DNA of 64,000 bases from Anderseniella sp963700895 (lineage in GTDB: Bacteria > Pseudomonadota > Alphaproteobacteria > Rhizobiales > Aestuariivirgaceae): positions 124,001 through 188,000 of the forward strand of contig CAVOZI010000008.1 of the NCBI GenBank assembly GCA_963700895.1. Direction: 5' to 3'. Every line of letters starts with the position of its first letter. The first letter of the stretch is position 1. Positions 1 through 6,770 of this stretch are shown piece after piece. The position numbers and the translations under genes were made by a program. The notes under the pieces were generated by a model. The model was not told the origin of the DNA and ran no database searches. It saw nothing but the letters and a program-made list of their open reading frames with translations.

Positions 1-226
1 GCCAGCCCAGGCACTGTCCAAGAAGGGCGCCCTTGCCCTGGGTCTTGGCATCGGCACCATCGCCGCAGTCGGCGCCGCCCACGCTCACGGCCATGGCTAC
101 TATGGCTACGGCGCGGGCTACTACGGAGAAGGCCGCGCTTACCGCCGCGCCGCCCGTCAGTGCGCCCACCGCTGGGGCTGGCATACCTGGAAGTGGGAAC
201 GTTGCATGGATCGCCGCGGCTTCTGA
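1..226 (+). CDS. C-terminal part of a small secreted Gly/Tyr/His-rich protein (5' truncated by window edge)
   Basis: Reading frame 2 is open from the window edge to the TGA at 224-226. The visible part has a hydrophobic Ala/Gly-rich stretch that looks like the end of a signal peptide (AVGAAHAHG), then a Gly-Tyr repeat (HGYYGYGAGYYGEG), then a basic tail with two Cys and several Trp (QCAHRWGWHTWKWERCMDRRGF). Small exported proteins with a Gly-Tyr stretch followed by a C-x(n)-C, Trp-rich tail are common in Rhizobiales and have no assigned function. A hairpin terminator follows at 255. The start lies outside the window, so the length is unknown. Confidence 0.55.
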   Translation, partial: PAQALSKKGALALGLGIGTIAAVGAAHAHGHGYYGYGAGYYGEGRAYRRAARQCAHRWGWHTWKWERCMDRRGF

Positions 227-254
227 CCTCCCCGGATCGGAAATCACGGAGATA

Positions 255-290
255 GGCACCGCCGGAGCAATCTGGCGGTGCCTTGCCGTT
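255..290 (+). terminator. hairpin terminator after the truncated small secreted protein gene
   Basis: A perfect 9-bp inverted repeat, GGCACCGCC (255-263) and GGCGGTGCC (274-282), encloses a 10-nt loop and is followed by TTGCCGTTTT. It lies 28 nt after the stop at 226 and before the DUF1638 gene, so it fits a factor-independent terminator. The T tract is imperfect. Confidence 0.55.
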
Positions 291-332
291 TTCGGCATGG
301 CTCCGACGGCCTGTGTGTCCTATCTTGTGTGC

Positions 333-965
333 ATGAAGGAAATTGCGCCTGAACAGCATTATGACTTCCGCAAGGGCGCCGGCGATGTGCTGGTTGTCGC
401 CTGCGGAGCGTTGGCGCGTGAGCTTGTGGCGCTGGTCGAGATGAACAGCTGGCGGCAGCTCGACATCCAGTGCCTGCCGGCCATCTGGCACAACACGCCG
501 GAGAAGATTCCGCAAGGCGTGCGCGATGCCATTCAGAAGGCGAAGGCTGCCGGGCGCTATAGCGCGATTTTCGTGGCCTATGGCGACTGCGGCACCGGCG
601 GCCTGCTGGACAAGGTCATAGAGGCTGAAGGAGTTGCCCGCATCGACGGTCCGCACTGCTATTCATTCTTCTCGGGCAACGAGGCGTGGAAGGGCCACGA
701 GGACGAGATCACGGCGTTCTACCTGACCGACTATCTCGCACGCCACTTTGACACGCTGGTCTGGAAGGGCTTCGGTCTCGACCGCCATCCGGAACTGAAG
801 GACATGATGTTCTCCAACTACACCAAGGTGGTTTATCTGGCCCAGACCGAGGACCTCCACCTGCAGGACCTGGCAAGACAGGCAGCGGCAAAACTGGGCC
901 TCGACTACGAATACCGGTTCACCGGCTATGGCGACCTGGCTGCGGCCCTGAAGTCGATTGCATAA
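333..965 (+). CDS. DUF1638 family protein
   Basis: This is a 210-residue soluble protein of unknown biochemical function. The family features seen are an early CGALARE motif, a central YGDCGTGG motif and a late Cys-free Tyr-rich half. The frame stays open upstream, but that stretch overlaps the preceding small secreted gene and its terminator, so a start at 333 is chosen; an in-frame ATG at 297 is the alternative. DUF1638 proteins occur in methanogens and in bacteria with corrinoid methyltransferases (recalled family knowledge). Its position at the edge of the MttB/RamA-like cluster agrees with an accessory role there, which is inference. Confidence 0.75.
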   Translation: MKEIAPEQHYDFRKGAGDVLVVACGALARELVALVEMNSWRQLDIQCLPAIWHNTPEKIPQGVRDAIQKAKAAGRYSAIFVAYGDCGTGGLLDKVIEAEGVARIDGPHCYSFFSGNEAWKGHEDEITAFYLTDYLARHFDTLVWKGFGLDRHPELKDMMFSNYTKVVYLAQTEDLHLQDLARQAAAKLGLDYEYRFTGYGDLAAALKSIA

Positions 966-1045
966 ATCCGCCATGCGGTTTCGTCTCCCGGTCTCAAGCC
1001 GCTATACCCCTTTGCAGACCAGACAACAGCAAGGGAGCCCAACCG

Positions 1046-1504
1046 ATGACATGGAACGTCTACCTGTCCGGCGAAATCCACACCGGCTGGCGCGATGAAT
1101 TGCGCGCCGGCGCCGAGAAAGCCGGGCTGCCCGTCTTCTTCTCGGCTCCGGTGACCAATCACCCGGCGTCCGATGATTGTGGCGTCGCCATTCTCGGGGC
1201 CGAGGACAACAATTTCTGGCATGACAACAAGGGTGCCAACATCAACGCCATCCGCACGCGCACCTTGATCGAAAAATCAGATGTCGTAGTGGTGCGTTTC
1301 GGCGACAAGTACAAGCAGTGGAACGCCGCTTTTGACGCGGGCTATGCGGCAGCCCTTGGCAAACCGCTGATCATCATGCACGGGACCGATCACCAGCACG
1401 CCCTGAAGGAAGTTGACGCAGCCGCGCTTGCCGTTGCCGAAACGCCGGGCCAGGTGGTGGATATCCTGCGTTACGTCATCAACGGCGAACTGGACGGGTA
1501 CTGA
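1046..1504 (+). CDS. ytoQ: YtoQ family protein
   Basis: This 152-residue cytosolic protein opens with the typical MTWNVYLSGEIHTGWR motif of the YtoQ family, a small nucleoside 2-deoxyribosyltransferase-like fold. Further motifs are DDCGVAILGAEDNNFWHDNKGA and DVVVVRFGDKYKQWNAAFDAGYA, the last resembling the substrate-proximal segment of deoxyribosyltransferase-like folds. The length is normal. A ribosome-binding site AAGGGAG lies about 9 nt upstream of the ATG. The exact reaction is not established. The 3' end overlaps the convergent Tat-signal gene by about 34 nt. Confidence 0.85.
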   Translation: MTWNVYLSGEIHTGWRDELRAGAEKAGLPVFFSAPVTNHPASDDCGVAILGAEDNNFWHDNKGANINAIRTRTLIEKSDVVVVRFGDKYKQWNAAFDAGYAAALGKPLIIMHGTDHQHALKEVDAAALAVAETPGQVVDILRYVINGELDGY

Positions 1505-2001
1505 GGGGACGCGAGCTCCTGAAGGCTGGCCTCTGGCTGTCCGGTGATCAAGCTGGCGTCATCTGGTTCAGCCGGTTCGCCAGTGGGGTTCGCATCCGCG
1601 TCGGGGCCTTCGGGTGCGTTGCTGTCATCAGGGGCTTCGACGTCCTCTGGTTCAGCCTGCGCTGCCATCTCCAGCCGCTCATCCGGCAGGTGGCCTTCGG
1701 ACGGCCTTGCAAGGTTGCGCGCTGCCTCTTGCAGAACCGGTTTTGACTTCAGCACGCCGTCTGCAACCAGCCGGCTGACATACTGTGCTGCATCGGCTTC
1801 CGGAATGTGCAGCAGGCGATGCAAGGTCAGCGGTGTGCAATCGCCGTGAAGATTGCTCATGTACACTGCCCAGGACTTTACCCGCGCCGGAACATCTGCG
1901 GCGGCAGGAATGCCAGCCGCGACGGGGCGCAGCGACGTCAAGGGCAAGGCGGGCAGCGAAAACACTGCGGCCAGCGACTGAATGAAGCTTCGTCTGTTCA
2001 T
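1471..2001 (-). CDS. Tat-signal-bearing exported protein of unknown function
   Basis: The 176-residue product starts MNRRSFIQSLAAVFSLPALPL, a clear twin-arginine signal (RRSFI followed by a hydrophobic stretch); the ATG at 2001 is chosen because it places the RR next to the start. The middle (about residues 40-95) is a predicted folded domain with VKSWAVYMSNLHGDCTPLTLHRLLHIPEADAAQYVSRLVADGVLK, which reads like a winged-helix-type segment. The C-terminal ~70 residues are low-complexity, acidic and Pro-rich. It runs convergent to ytoQ and overlaps its 3' end. No functional assignment is possible. Confidence 0.6.
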   Translation of the reverse strand: MNRRSFIQSLAAVFSLPALPLTSLRPVAAGIPAAADVPARVKSWAVYMSNLHGDCTPLTLHRLLHIPEADAAQYVSRLVADGVLKSKPVLQEAARNLARPSEGHLPDERLEMAAQAEPEDVEAPDDSNAPEGPDADANPTGEPAEPDDASLITGQPEASLQELASPQYPSSSPLMT

Positions 2002-2073
2002 GCCGCAAATGTAGGAAGGCATGTCCAGGAATTCGAGGCACCCGATGCCGTCTGAATACTGAAATACTAGAGC

Positions 2074-2463
2074 CTACCACTGGCCCTTGCGATACTCGCC
2101 GCCGGCAATTTCGTAATAGTCGCCGGCAGAGTCGCAGAAGATGTGGCCGGCCAGTTTCTTGCCGACGGGGCCGTCGACGCAGCCTGCGGCAATCGCGGTA
2201 TAGGTCCGCTCCGGCCCTTTCCAGAACAGCGTCGAGCCGCAGCGCGAGCAGAAGCCGCGCCTGCTGCCGGGCGAGGACTCGTACCAGGCGAGGCTGTCCG
2301 AGGCGGTAAACGCCAGGTCGCTGTCCTCTGCCGCCGTTGCACTCATGTAGTTGCCGGTGGTCTTGCGGCATTGCACGCAATGACAGGCGATCACGTCGCG
2401 AAGCTCGCCGTTGACCTCGAACCTCACGCCGCCGCACAGGCAGCTACCCGTGTAATGGCTCAT
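2074..2463 (-). CDS. GFA (CENP-V) family zinc-binding protein
   Basis: The 129-residue protein has the zinc ligands of the glutathione-dependent formaldehyde-activating enzyme (Gfa) family: CLCGGVRFEV near the N-terminus, CHCVQCRKTTG in the middle and CSRCGSTLFW after it. The length is typical. The family name implies condensation of formaldehyde with glutathione, but many members have other or unknown roles. Its start codon overlaps the stop of the BHMT-like gene (ATGA at 2460-2463), so the two are translationally coupled. In a cluster expected to release one-carbon units, a formaldehyde-related role is plausible but not proven. Confidence 0.85.
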   Translation of the reverse strand: MSHYTGSCLCGGVRFEVNGELRDVIACHCVQCRKTTGNYMSATAAEDSDLAFTASDSLAWYESSPGSRRGFCSRCGSTLFWKGPERTYTAIAAGCVDGPVGKKLAGHIFCDSAGDYYEIAGGEYRKGQW

Positions 2464-3371
2464 GCCGCGAGGTCCTTCGACAGGGCTGCGATGTGGCCGG
2501 GGTTGATACCGCAACAGCCGCCTATGATCTGCGCGCCAACCGCCCGCCAGCCCCTTGCGGCCTCGGCGAACTCAGCAGGGTCCACGTCGACGAACTCCCA
2601 GTCGGGCATGCGGAACTCGCCCGCTTCCGGATAGGCGCCGGCGGCGCCCGCCCAGTTTGCCTTGATGATGCCGAGCGCCTCGATCACCGTGTCGATGGGG
2701 GAGTGCATGACGAGGCAGGCCGCCGGCTTGCGCGCCGTCAGCGTCCTTACCAGCGACCCGAGCTCTTCCTCGGGATGATTGACGCCACTCAAGCCGCCTT
2801 GCGCATTGCGCTCCACGGCAATGCCCACCCACACCGGCAGGCCGGTGTCCATGGCGGCCTCTGTGGCCCACAGCGAGAACTTGCTGTCGCGCATCATTTC
2901 CAGAATTATCAGGTCGGCTCCGCACGCTTTCAGGTTTTCTGCCTTCTGCCGGTAGAGCGCGCGCATCTGCGCCTCGTCATAGTCGATGCCGGCATCGAAG
3001 CGGTCGGTGCCTGCCTTGTGCGGGCGCATGACGGAGATGGAGCCTGCCACGGCAACCGGCCTTCCGGCGGCGTCAGCGGCGGCGCGGGCCTCGCGCATGG
3101 CGGCCGTATCCACCTCGATCAGGTCGCTGCGGCCACGGGCGTGAAACATCAATGGCGAGGAGGCATATGTGTTGGCGGTGATCACGTCGGCACCGGCCTT
3201 GATATAGTCCTCGTGGACCGCCCGCACCACGTCCGGATGGGTCAGGTTCGCCTCGGCGCACCAGACCTCGGAGTCCATCTTCACGCCGCGGCGCTGGATG
3301 TCGGTGCCGGTGCCGCCGTCGAGGATGACCAGTTCGCCGGCGGCGAGTTTCTTTCGGATATGATCGTACAT
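2460..3371 (-). CDS. homocysteine S-methyltransferase family protein (BHMT-like)
   Basis: This is a 303-residue pterin-independent homocysteine methyltransferase-like TIM barrel. It has the N-terminal LDGGTGTDIQRRG motif, EANLTHPDVVRAVHEDYIKAGADVITANTY, and the C-terminal GGCCGINPGHI zinc motif (C286, C287). The expected third ligand is C219 in AACLVMHSP. Family members move methyl groups from betaine, S-methylmethionine or a corrinoid to homocysteine, making methionine. The start at 3371 was chosen because the upstream frame overlaps the Fe-S protein gene. It lies in the mttB1, Fe-S, BHMT, GFA minus-strand unit, so methyl groups could be routed to methionine. The donor is unknown. Confidence 0.85.
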   Translation of the reverse strand: MYDHIRKKLAAGELVILDGGTGTDIQRRGVKMDSEVWCAEANLTHPDVVRAVHEDYIKAGADVITANTYASSPLMFHARGRSDLIEVDTAAMREARAAADAAGRPVAVAGSISVMRPHKAGTDRFDAGIDYDEAQMRALYRQKAENLKACGADLIILEMMRDSKFSLWATEAAMDTGLPVWVGIAVERNAQGGLSGVNHPEEELGSLVRTLTARKPAACLVMHSPIDTVIEALGIIKANWAGAAGAYPEAGEFRMPDWEFVDVDPAEFAEAARGWRAVGAQIIGGCCGINPGHIAALSKDLAA

Positions 3372-3388
3372 GGGGAAGGCACCTTTCT

Positions 3389-4060
3389 TCAGCCAATGCT
3401 GGCAGGATCCACGCCTCGCGCTTGCATGAAAGCGACCATGTGGAAGCGCATCTGGCCGGGCGCGTAGCGATAGCCGGGCGCCACCGGGCATGCAAGCCGG
3501 GCGAGGCACGTCCGGTCGCGGCAGGGCTTGCCTTCAGGCGAGGCAAGGTGGGCGGCGCAGGCCGCAACATCATAAGTTGATCCGGAGAACGCGTTGACCG
3601 GGCAGGTGGTCAGGCAGGGCTTGTCCAGGCATGACTCGCACGGCGATGAACCTGGGGCAGGGGCGGGGAAGGCGATTTCATCGTCGAAGATGAAGGCGGC
3701 GCGGAACGCATGCCACAGGCCGAAATCTGCCCGGATGTTCAGGCCCAGTGGCGAGGTGAAGCCGGCATTCGCTGCCTTCGCCCAACGCAGGAAGGGCGGG
3801 TGTGGCTGGTCAAACGGAAACACTGCGCGCGCACCAAGCTGCGCCGCCAGAGGCGTCAGCACGTCGCGTGTCCAGCCGTCCATTGCATCGTGGGCCGGGT
3901 CGCGCTCGGCGGCGAAGCGGTCGAACATGGTCGGCCCGGCGTTGCCGACCAGCAGCAACGTGGCGCCGCCGAATGCCACGCCGCTGCCTGCGCCCAGCCA
4001 GCCGAGCGGCTCGAACGAGGCTGCCCGGATGCTGGTCTCGATCTGGCTCGCGTCAGGCAA
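3389..4060 (-). CDS. 4Fe-4S ferredoxin-type protein linked to MttB
   Basis: The 223-residue protein has a largely alpha/beta N-terminal half and one clear 4Fe-4S motif, CESCLDKPCLTTCPVNAF (about residues 143-160). A second Cys-rich stretch follows (CAAHLASPEGKPCRDRTCLARLACP), giving a QueG/RdhB-like C-terminal region. It lacks the corrinoid-binding N-terminal domain of full QueG. Its start lies within the end of the MttB gene (8-nt overlap), so the two are translationally coupled. A reductase or electron-transfer partner for corrinoid reactivation is an attractive inference. No signal peptide or membrane span is seen. Confidence 0.75.
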   Translation of the reverse strand: MPDASQIETSIRAASFEPLGWLGAGSGVAFGGATLLLVGNAGPTMFDRFAAERDPAHDAMDGWTRDVLTPLAAQLGARAVFPFDQPHPPFLRWAKAANAGFTSPLGLNIRADFGLWHAFRAAFIFDDEIAFPAPAPGSSPCESCLDKPCLTTCPVNAFSGSTYDVAACAAHLASPEGKPCRDRTCLARLACPVAPGYRYAPGQMRFHMVAFMQARGVDPASIG

Positions 4061-5630
4061 ACCGCTTGTGGCCGGGCCGCATCAGGTCGCGGTCGAGCAG
4101 GATGTTGTGGTTGGCGCGGATCTTGTCGTCGATGTCTTCGGGAATGTACTGAGGGAAGTGGGTCGACAATATCTTGTCCTTCTTCTTCGCAGCCTGCTTG
4201 ACCAGGTCGGGCTTGCCGGCCTCGTTCCATTCCTTCGGACTCATCCGGTTGCCGATGCCGGGATAGACGTAATCCTTCTGCATCAGATCGAGTGTCTGAC
4301 CCGAGCCGAGATAGTGGCCGGGGCCGTTGAGGCAAACCTCCGAGATAACCTCGACCGACAGCGTGTCGTCGTTGACCTCGATGCCGCGCACATTGCGGTT
4401 CACCGCGCCCAGCATGTCATTGTCGATGAGCAGGGTTTCGAGGCAGAAGCCCAGCAGTGAAGCGTGCATGCCGGCGGCTTCATACAGCAGGTTGACGCCC
4501 GACATGGCGGTCAGTGCTGCATTGACGCCATGCTCGCAGCCCGACTGCATGTCCGGCAGCTTTGAGTCGGCCATGCCCGCGGCCGAGCCGGTCGGCAGGT
4601 CGTAGAACTGGCCCATCTGTGCACACGCAGCAGAAATCAGAGCCTGTTCGCCGGACCCGCCAGACATGGCGCCGGTGCGCAGGTCCGACACGAATGGCCA
4701 CGGCCCCCAGATGAAATGAGCACCCGGCTGGATGGCGTTGAGATAGGCCAACCCCGCAAGGCACTCGGCGACGGCTTGCACCACGGTGCCTGCCAGTGCG
4801 GCCGGCGACGTTGCACCGGCTTGCGCCGCTGACAGCAGCAGCACCGGCATGCCGCCGCGCACCGCCACTTCAAGGCAGCGGCAGGCATCTTCAGCCCACT
4901 TCATCGGCGGCACCACGAAGCAGTTCGACTGGCTGACGAACGGGCGCTCGCGCCACTTGGCCTCGCTGCCGGCGATCAGGTGGCAGATCTCCAGGCATTC
5001 GCGCACGTGATCCGGATCGACCATCGAGGTGCCGACATGCTTGCTGGTGCTGGCAAGGCAGGCATACATGGTGTTGATGTCGAGATCGCGCGGTTCGATC
5101 ATGTCACGCGCCACCACCGGGCGCTGGTAGAAGTGGATGTGTTCGCAGGTGTCGACGATGCGGCCTGCGTCATACAGGTCGATCAGCAGCGACTCGCGGT
5201 AGCTCTCGGTCTCAGGCTCGACGATGTGAACGGCAGCCCCGGCGGTGCCGAAGTGGACGTTGGTGCCCCACGGCTCGAGGTCGTACTTCGGATCGCGCGC
5301 ATACAGCGGAAAATGACGGGCGCAGTTGGCGATGGTGTCCTCGATCAGCGCGCGGGGAAACCGCAGCCGGCCATCGTCGCCGAGGGTGCAGCCCTTCGAC
5401 GTCATCAGTTCGACGCAGGAGGGGATGGAGTTTTCGAGACCCACCGTCTCGAGCAGGTTCAGTGCGGCATGGTGTATCTTGAGGAGGTCCGCCTGCTGCA
5501 GCGGCTTGTACTGGCCACCCTTCATGCCGGGCCGGACGGCAGCCTCAGACATCGGAATGGCTTGTGAACGAATGGCCTTGCGGGCCTCGCGCCCGCCACG
5601 GCGGCGGGAAAGTTCCTCAACAGCAGACAT
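4053..5630 (-). CDS. trimethylamine methyltransferase (MttB) superfamily protein, paralogue 1
   Basis: This 525-residue TIM-barrel protein belongs to the MttB superfamily, whose members demethylate quaternary or tertiary amines by passing a methyl group to a corrinoid protein. The frame contains no in-frame TAG and ends in TGA, so it is a non-pyrrolysine member like MtgB, MtpB or MtcB. The substrate cannot be read from sequence. The N-terminus is Arg-rich (ELSRRRGGREARKA). The start at 5630 matches the family N-terminus; the longer open frame upstream is antisense to lysR and is rejected. It heads the mttB1, Fe-S, BHMT, GFA unit, divergent from lysR, whose product probably controls it. Confidence 0.9.
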   Translation of the reverse strand: MSAVEELSRRRGGREARKAIRSQAIPMSEAAVRPGMKGGQYKPLQQADLLKIHHAALNLLETVGLENSIPSCVELMTSKGCTLGDDGRLRFPRALIEDTIANCARHFPLYARDPKYDLEPWGTNVHFGTAGAAVHIVEPETESYRESLLIDLYDAGRIVDTCEHIHFYQRPVVARDMIEPRDLDINTMYACLASTSKHVGTSMVDPDHVRECLEICHLIAGSEAKWRERPFVSQSNCFVVPPMKWAEDACRCLEVAVRGGMPVLLLSAAQAGATSPAALAGTVVQAVAECLAGLAYLNAIQPGAHFIWGPWPFVSDLRTGAMSGGSGEQALISAACAQMGQFYDLPTGSAAGMADSKLPDMQSGCEHGVNAALTAMSGVNLLYEAAGMHASLLGFCLETLLIDNDMLGAVNRNVRGIEVNDDTLSVEVISEVCLNGPGHYLGSGQTLDLMQKDYVYPGIGNRMSPKEWNEAGKPDLVKQAAKKKDKILSTHFPQYIPEDIDDKIRANHNILLDRDLMRPGHKRFA

Positions 5631-5721
5631 GGCGCAAAAGCCTCCAGAAAGCGCACCGGACATAGAGCGCACACACTGCCTGTTGCGGTGAAATTTGCAA
5701 AGCGCATAGTTTTCGCGGATA

Positions 5722-5738
5722 GGTGAGAAAAATTCACC
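5722..5738. promoter_or_regulatory. inverted repeat, probable LysR-type operator in the mttB1-lysR intergenic region
   Basis: GGTGA (5722-5726) and TCACC (5734-5738) flank a 7-nt A/T-rich spacer. The arrangement contains a T-N11-A LysR box (T5724 to A5736). It lies 92 nt upstream of mttB1 and 88 nt upstream of lysR, so it could control both promoters. Further GGTGAA half-sites occur near 5687 and 5815. Confidence 0.55.
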
Positions 5739-5784
5739 AAAATTTCCAGAATTCCTGTTCTTATGGCTGGCTACGGCTGATTTT

Positions 5785-5799
5785 GCGTGATATTCACGC
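5785..5799. promoter_or_regulatory. second inverted repeat close to the lysR start, probable autoregulatory site
   Basis: GCGTGA (5785-5790) and TCACGC (5794-5799) form a perfect 6-bp inverted repeat around a 3-nt TAT spacer, 26 nt before the TTG start of lysR. The half-sites share GTGA/TCAC with the repeat at 5722-5738. The different spacing suggests a regulatory pair such as activation and autorepression sites. Binding is inferred, not shown. Confidence 0.5.
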
Positions 5800-5825
5800 T
5801 CTGATTTCGAAAGGGGTGAATTATC

Positions 5826-6770
5826 TTGGCCAGACGAAACCTCCCGCCATTGCGCGCCCTGACCGCGTTTGAAGCTGCGGCAAGGCTGGGCAGCTTCCGC
5901 AAGGCGGCGGATGAGCTTGGCATCACCCGCTCGGCCATTTCGCACCAGATCAAGGCGCTTGAGGACATTCTTGGGGTGGACCTGTTCTCGCGCGACGGCA
6001 AGCGCGCCGAACTGACCGGCCCGGGCCTTGTGTATTACCCGGCAGTGCGCGAGGCATTCGACCAGATCGAAAGCCAGACCCAGGTGATCCGGCCGCGCGC
6101 CTCCGAAAACGAACTGACCGTGCAGGTCTATGTCACCGTGGCGATGAAGTGGCTGCTGCCCCGCCTGCATGACTTCGAACGCCGCTATCCGAACATGAAG
6201 GTGCGCTTGTCCACCTCCTATTTTCACTGGGATTACGATCCGGACAATGCCGATGTGGGCATCATCCTGGCGCGCAACCGCGAGGACGGCCACCATTACG
6301 CCAACCTGTTCCGTTCGCAATTGCGGCCCGTCTGTTCGCCCGGCTACCTGGCCCGCTCGGCGCCGCTGGAGCGGCCGGAGGACCTGGTCAATCACAAGCT
6401 GCTTTATGTGTTCTCCGGTGAGGAAGACTGGCGCACCTGGCTGAAGGCCGCCGGTGTGGCCGATGTGAAGCTGTCCAGCGCGCTGGCCTTTGACAGCTAC
6501 CTGCTGGCCCAGGAAGCGGCGGTTGCCGGGCAGGGAGTGGCCATGACCATCGGACCGTTCGCCCGCGATGAACTGGCCGGCGGCCGGCTGGTCTATCCGT
6601 TCAGGCTGTCCGTGCCGCACCGGCACTGGTGGGCGTTTGCCTGCAAGTCGGCTGACAAGCTGTTGCCCAAGGTCAGGCTGTTCCACGACTGGGTGCGCGA
6701 GCAGGTGCAACTGGACGATGATATCGAGGCCGCCAGCGAAGCGGCCGGCAAAGAGAGAGTCGAAGCATGA
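5826..6770 (+). CDS. LysR-family transcriptional regulator (GcvA-like)
   Basis: The 314-residue protein begins with the LysR winged helix-turn-helix (PPLRALTAFEAAARLGSF, then TRSAISHQIKALEDILGVDLFSR) and continues with a periplasmic-binding-protein-like effector domain. The domain pattern is closest to the GcvA/AmpR subgroup. The start is TTG at 5826, supported by a strong AAAGGGGTG Shine-Dalgarno 7-8 nt upstream. Its stop overlaps the start of the second mttB gene (ATGA at 6767-6770), and it is divergent from mttB1. It is therefore the likely local regulator of both methyltransferases, sensing a methylated amine or a pathway intermediate (inference). Confidence 0.9.
   Translation: MARRNLPPLRALTAFEAAARLGSFRKAADELGITRSAISHQIKALEDILGVDLFSRDGKRAELTGPGLVYYPAVREAFDQIESQTQVIRPRASENELTVQVYVTVAMKWLLPRLHDFERRYPNMKVRLSTSYFHWDYDPDNADVGIILARNREDGHHYANLFRSQLRPVCSPGYLARSAPLERPEDLVNHKLLYVFSGEEDWRTWLKAAGVADVKLSSALAFDSYLLAQEAAVAGQGVAMTIGPFARDELAGGRLVYPFRLSVPHRHWWAFACKSADKLLPKVRLFHDWVREQVQLDDDIEAASEAAGKERVEA

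Noticed and set aside
5631..6710. A long minus-strand frame extending the first mttB gene to 885 codons
   Set aside because: It is antisense to the clear lysR gene. The MttB family N-terminus begins at 5630, and the translated extension has no family motifs.
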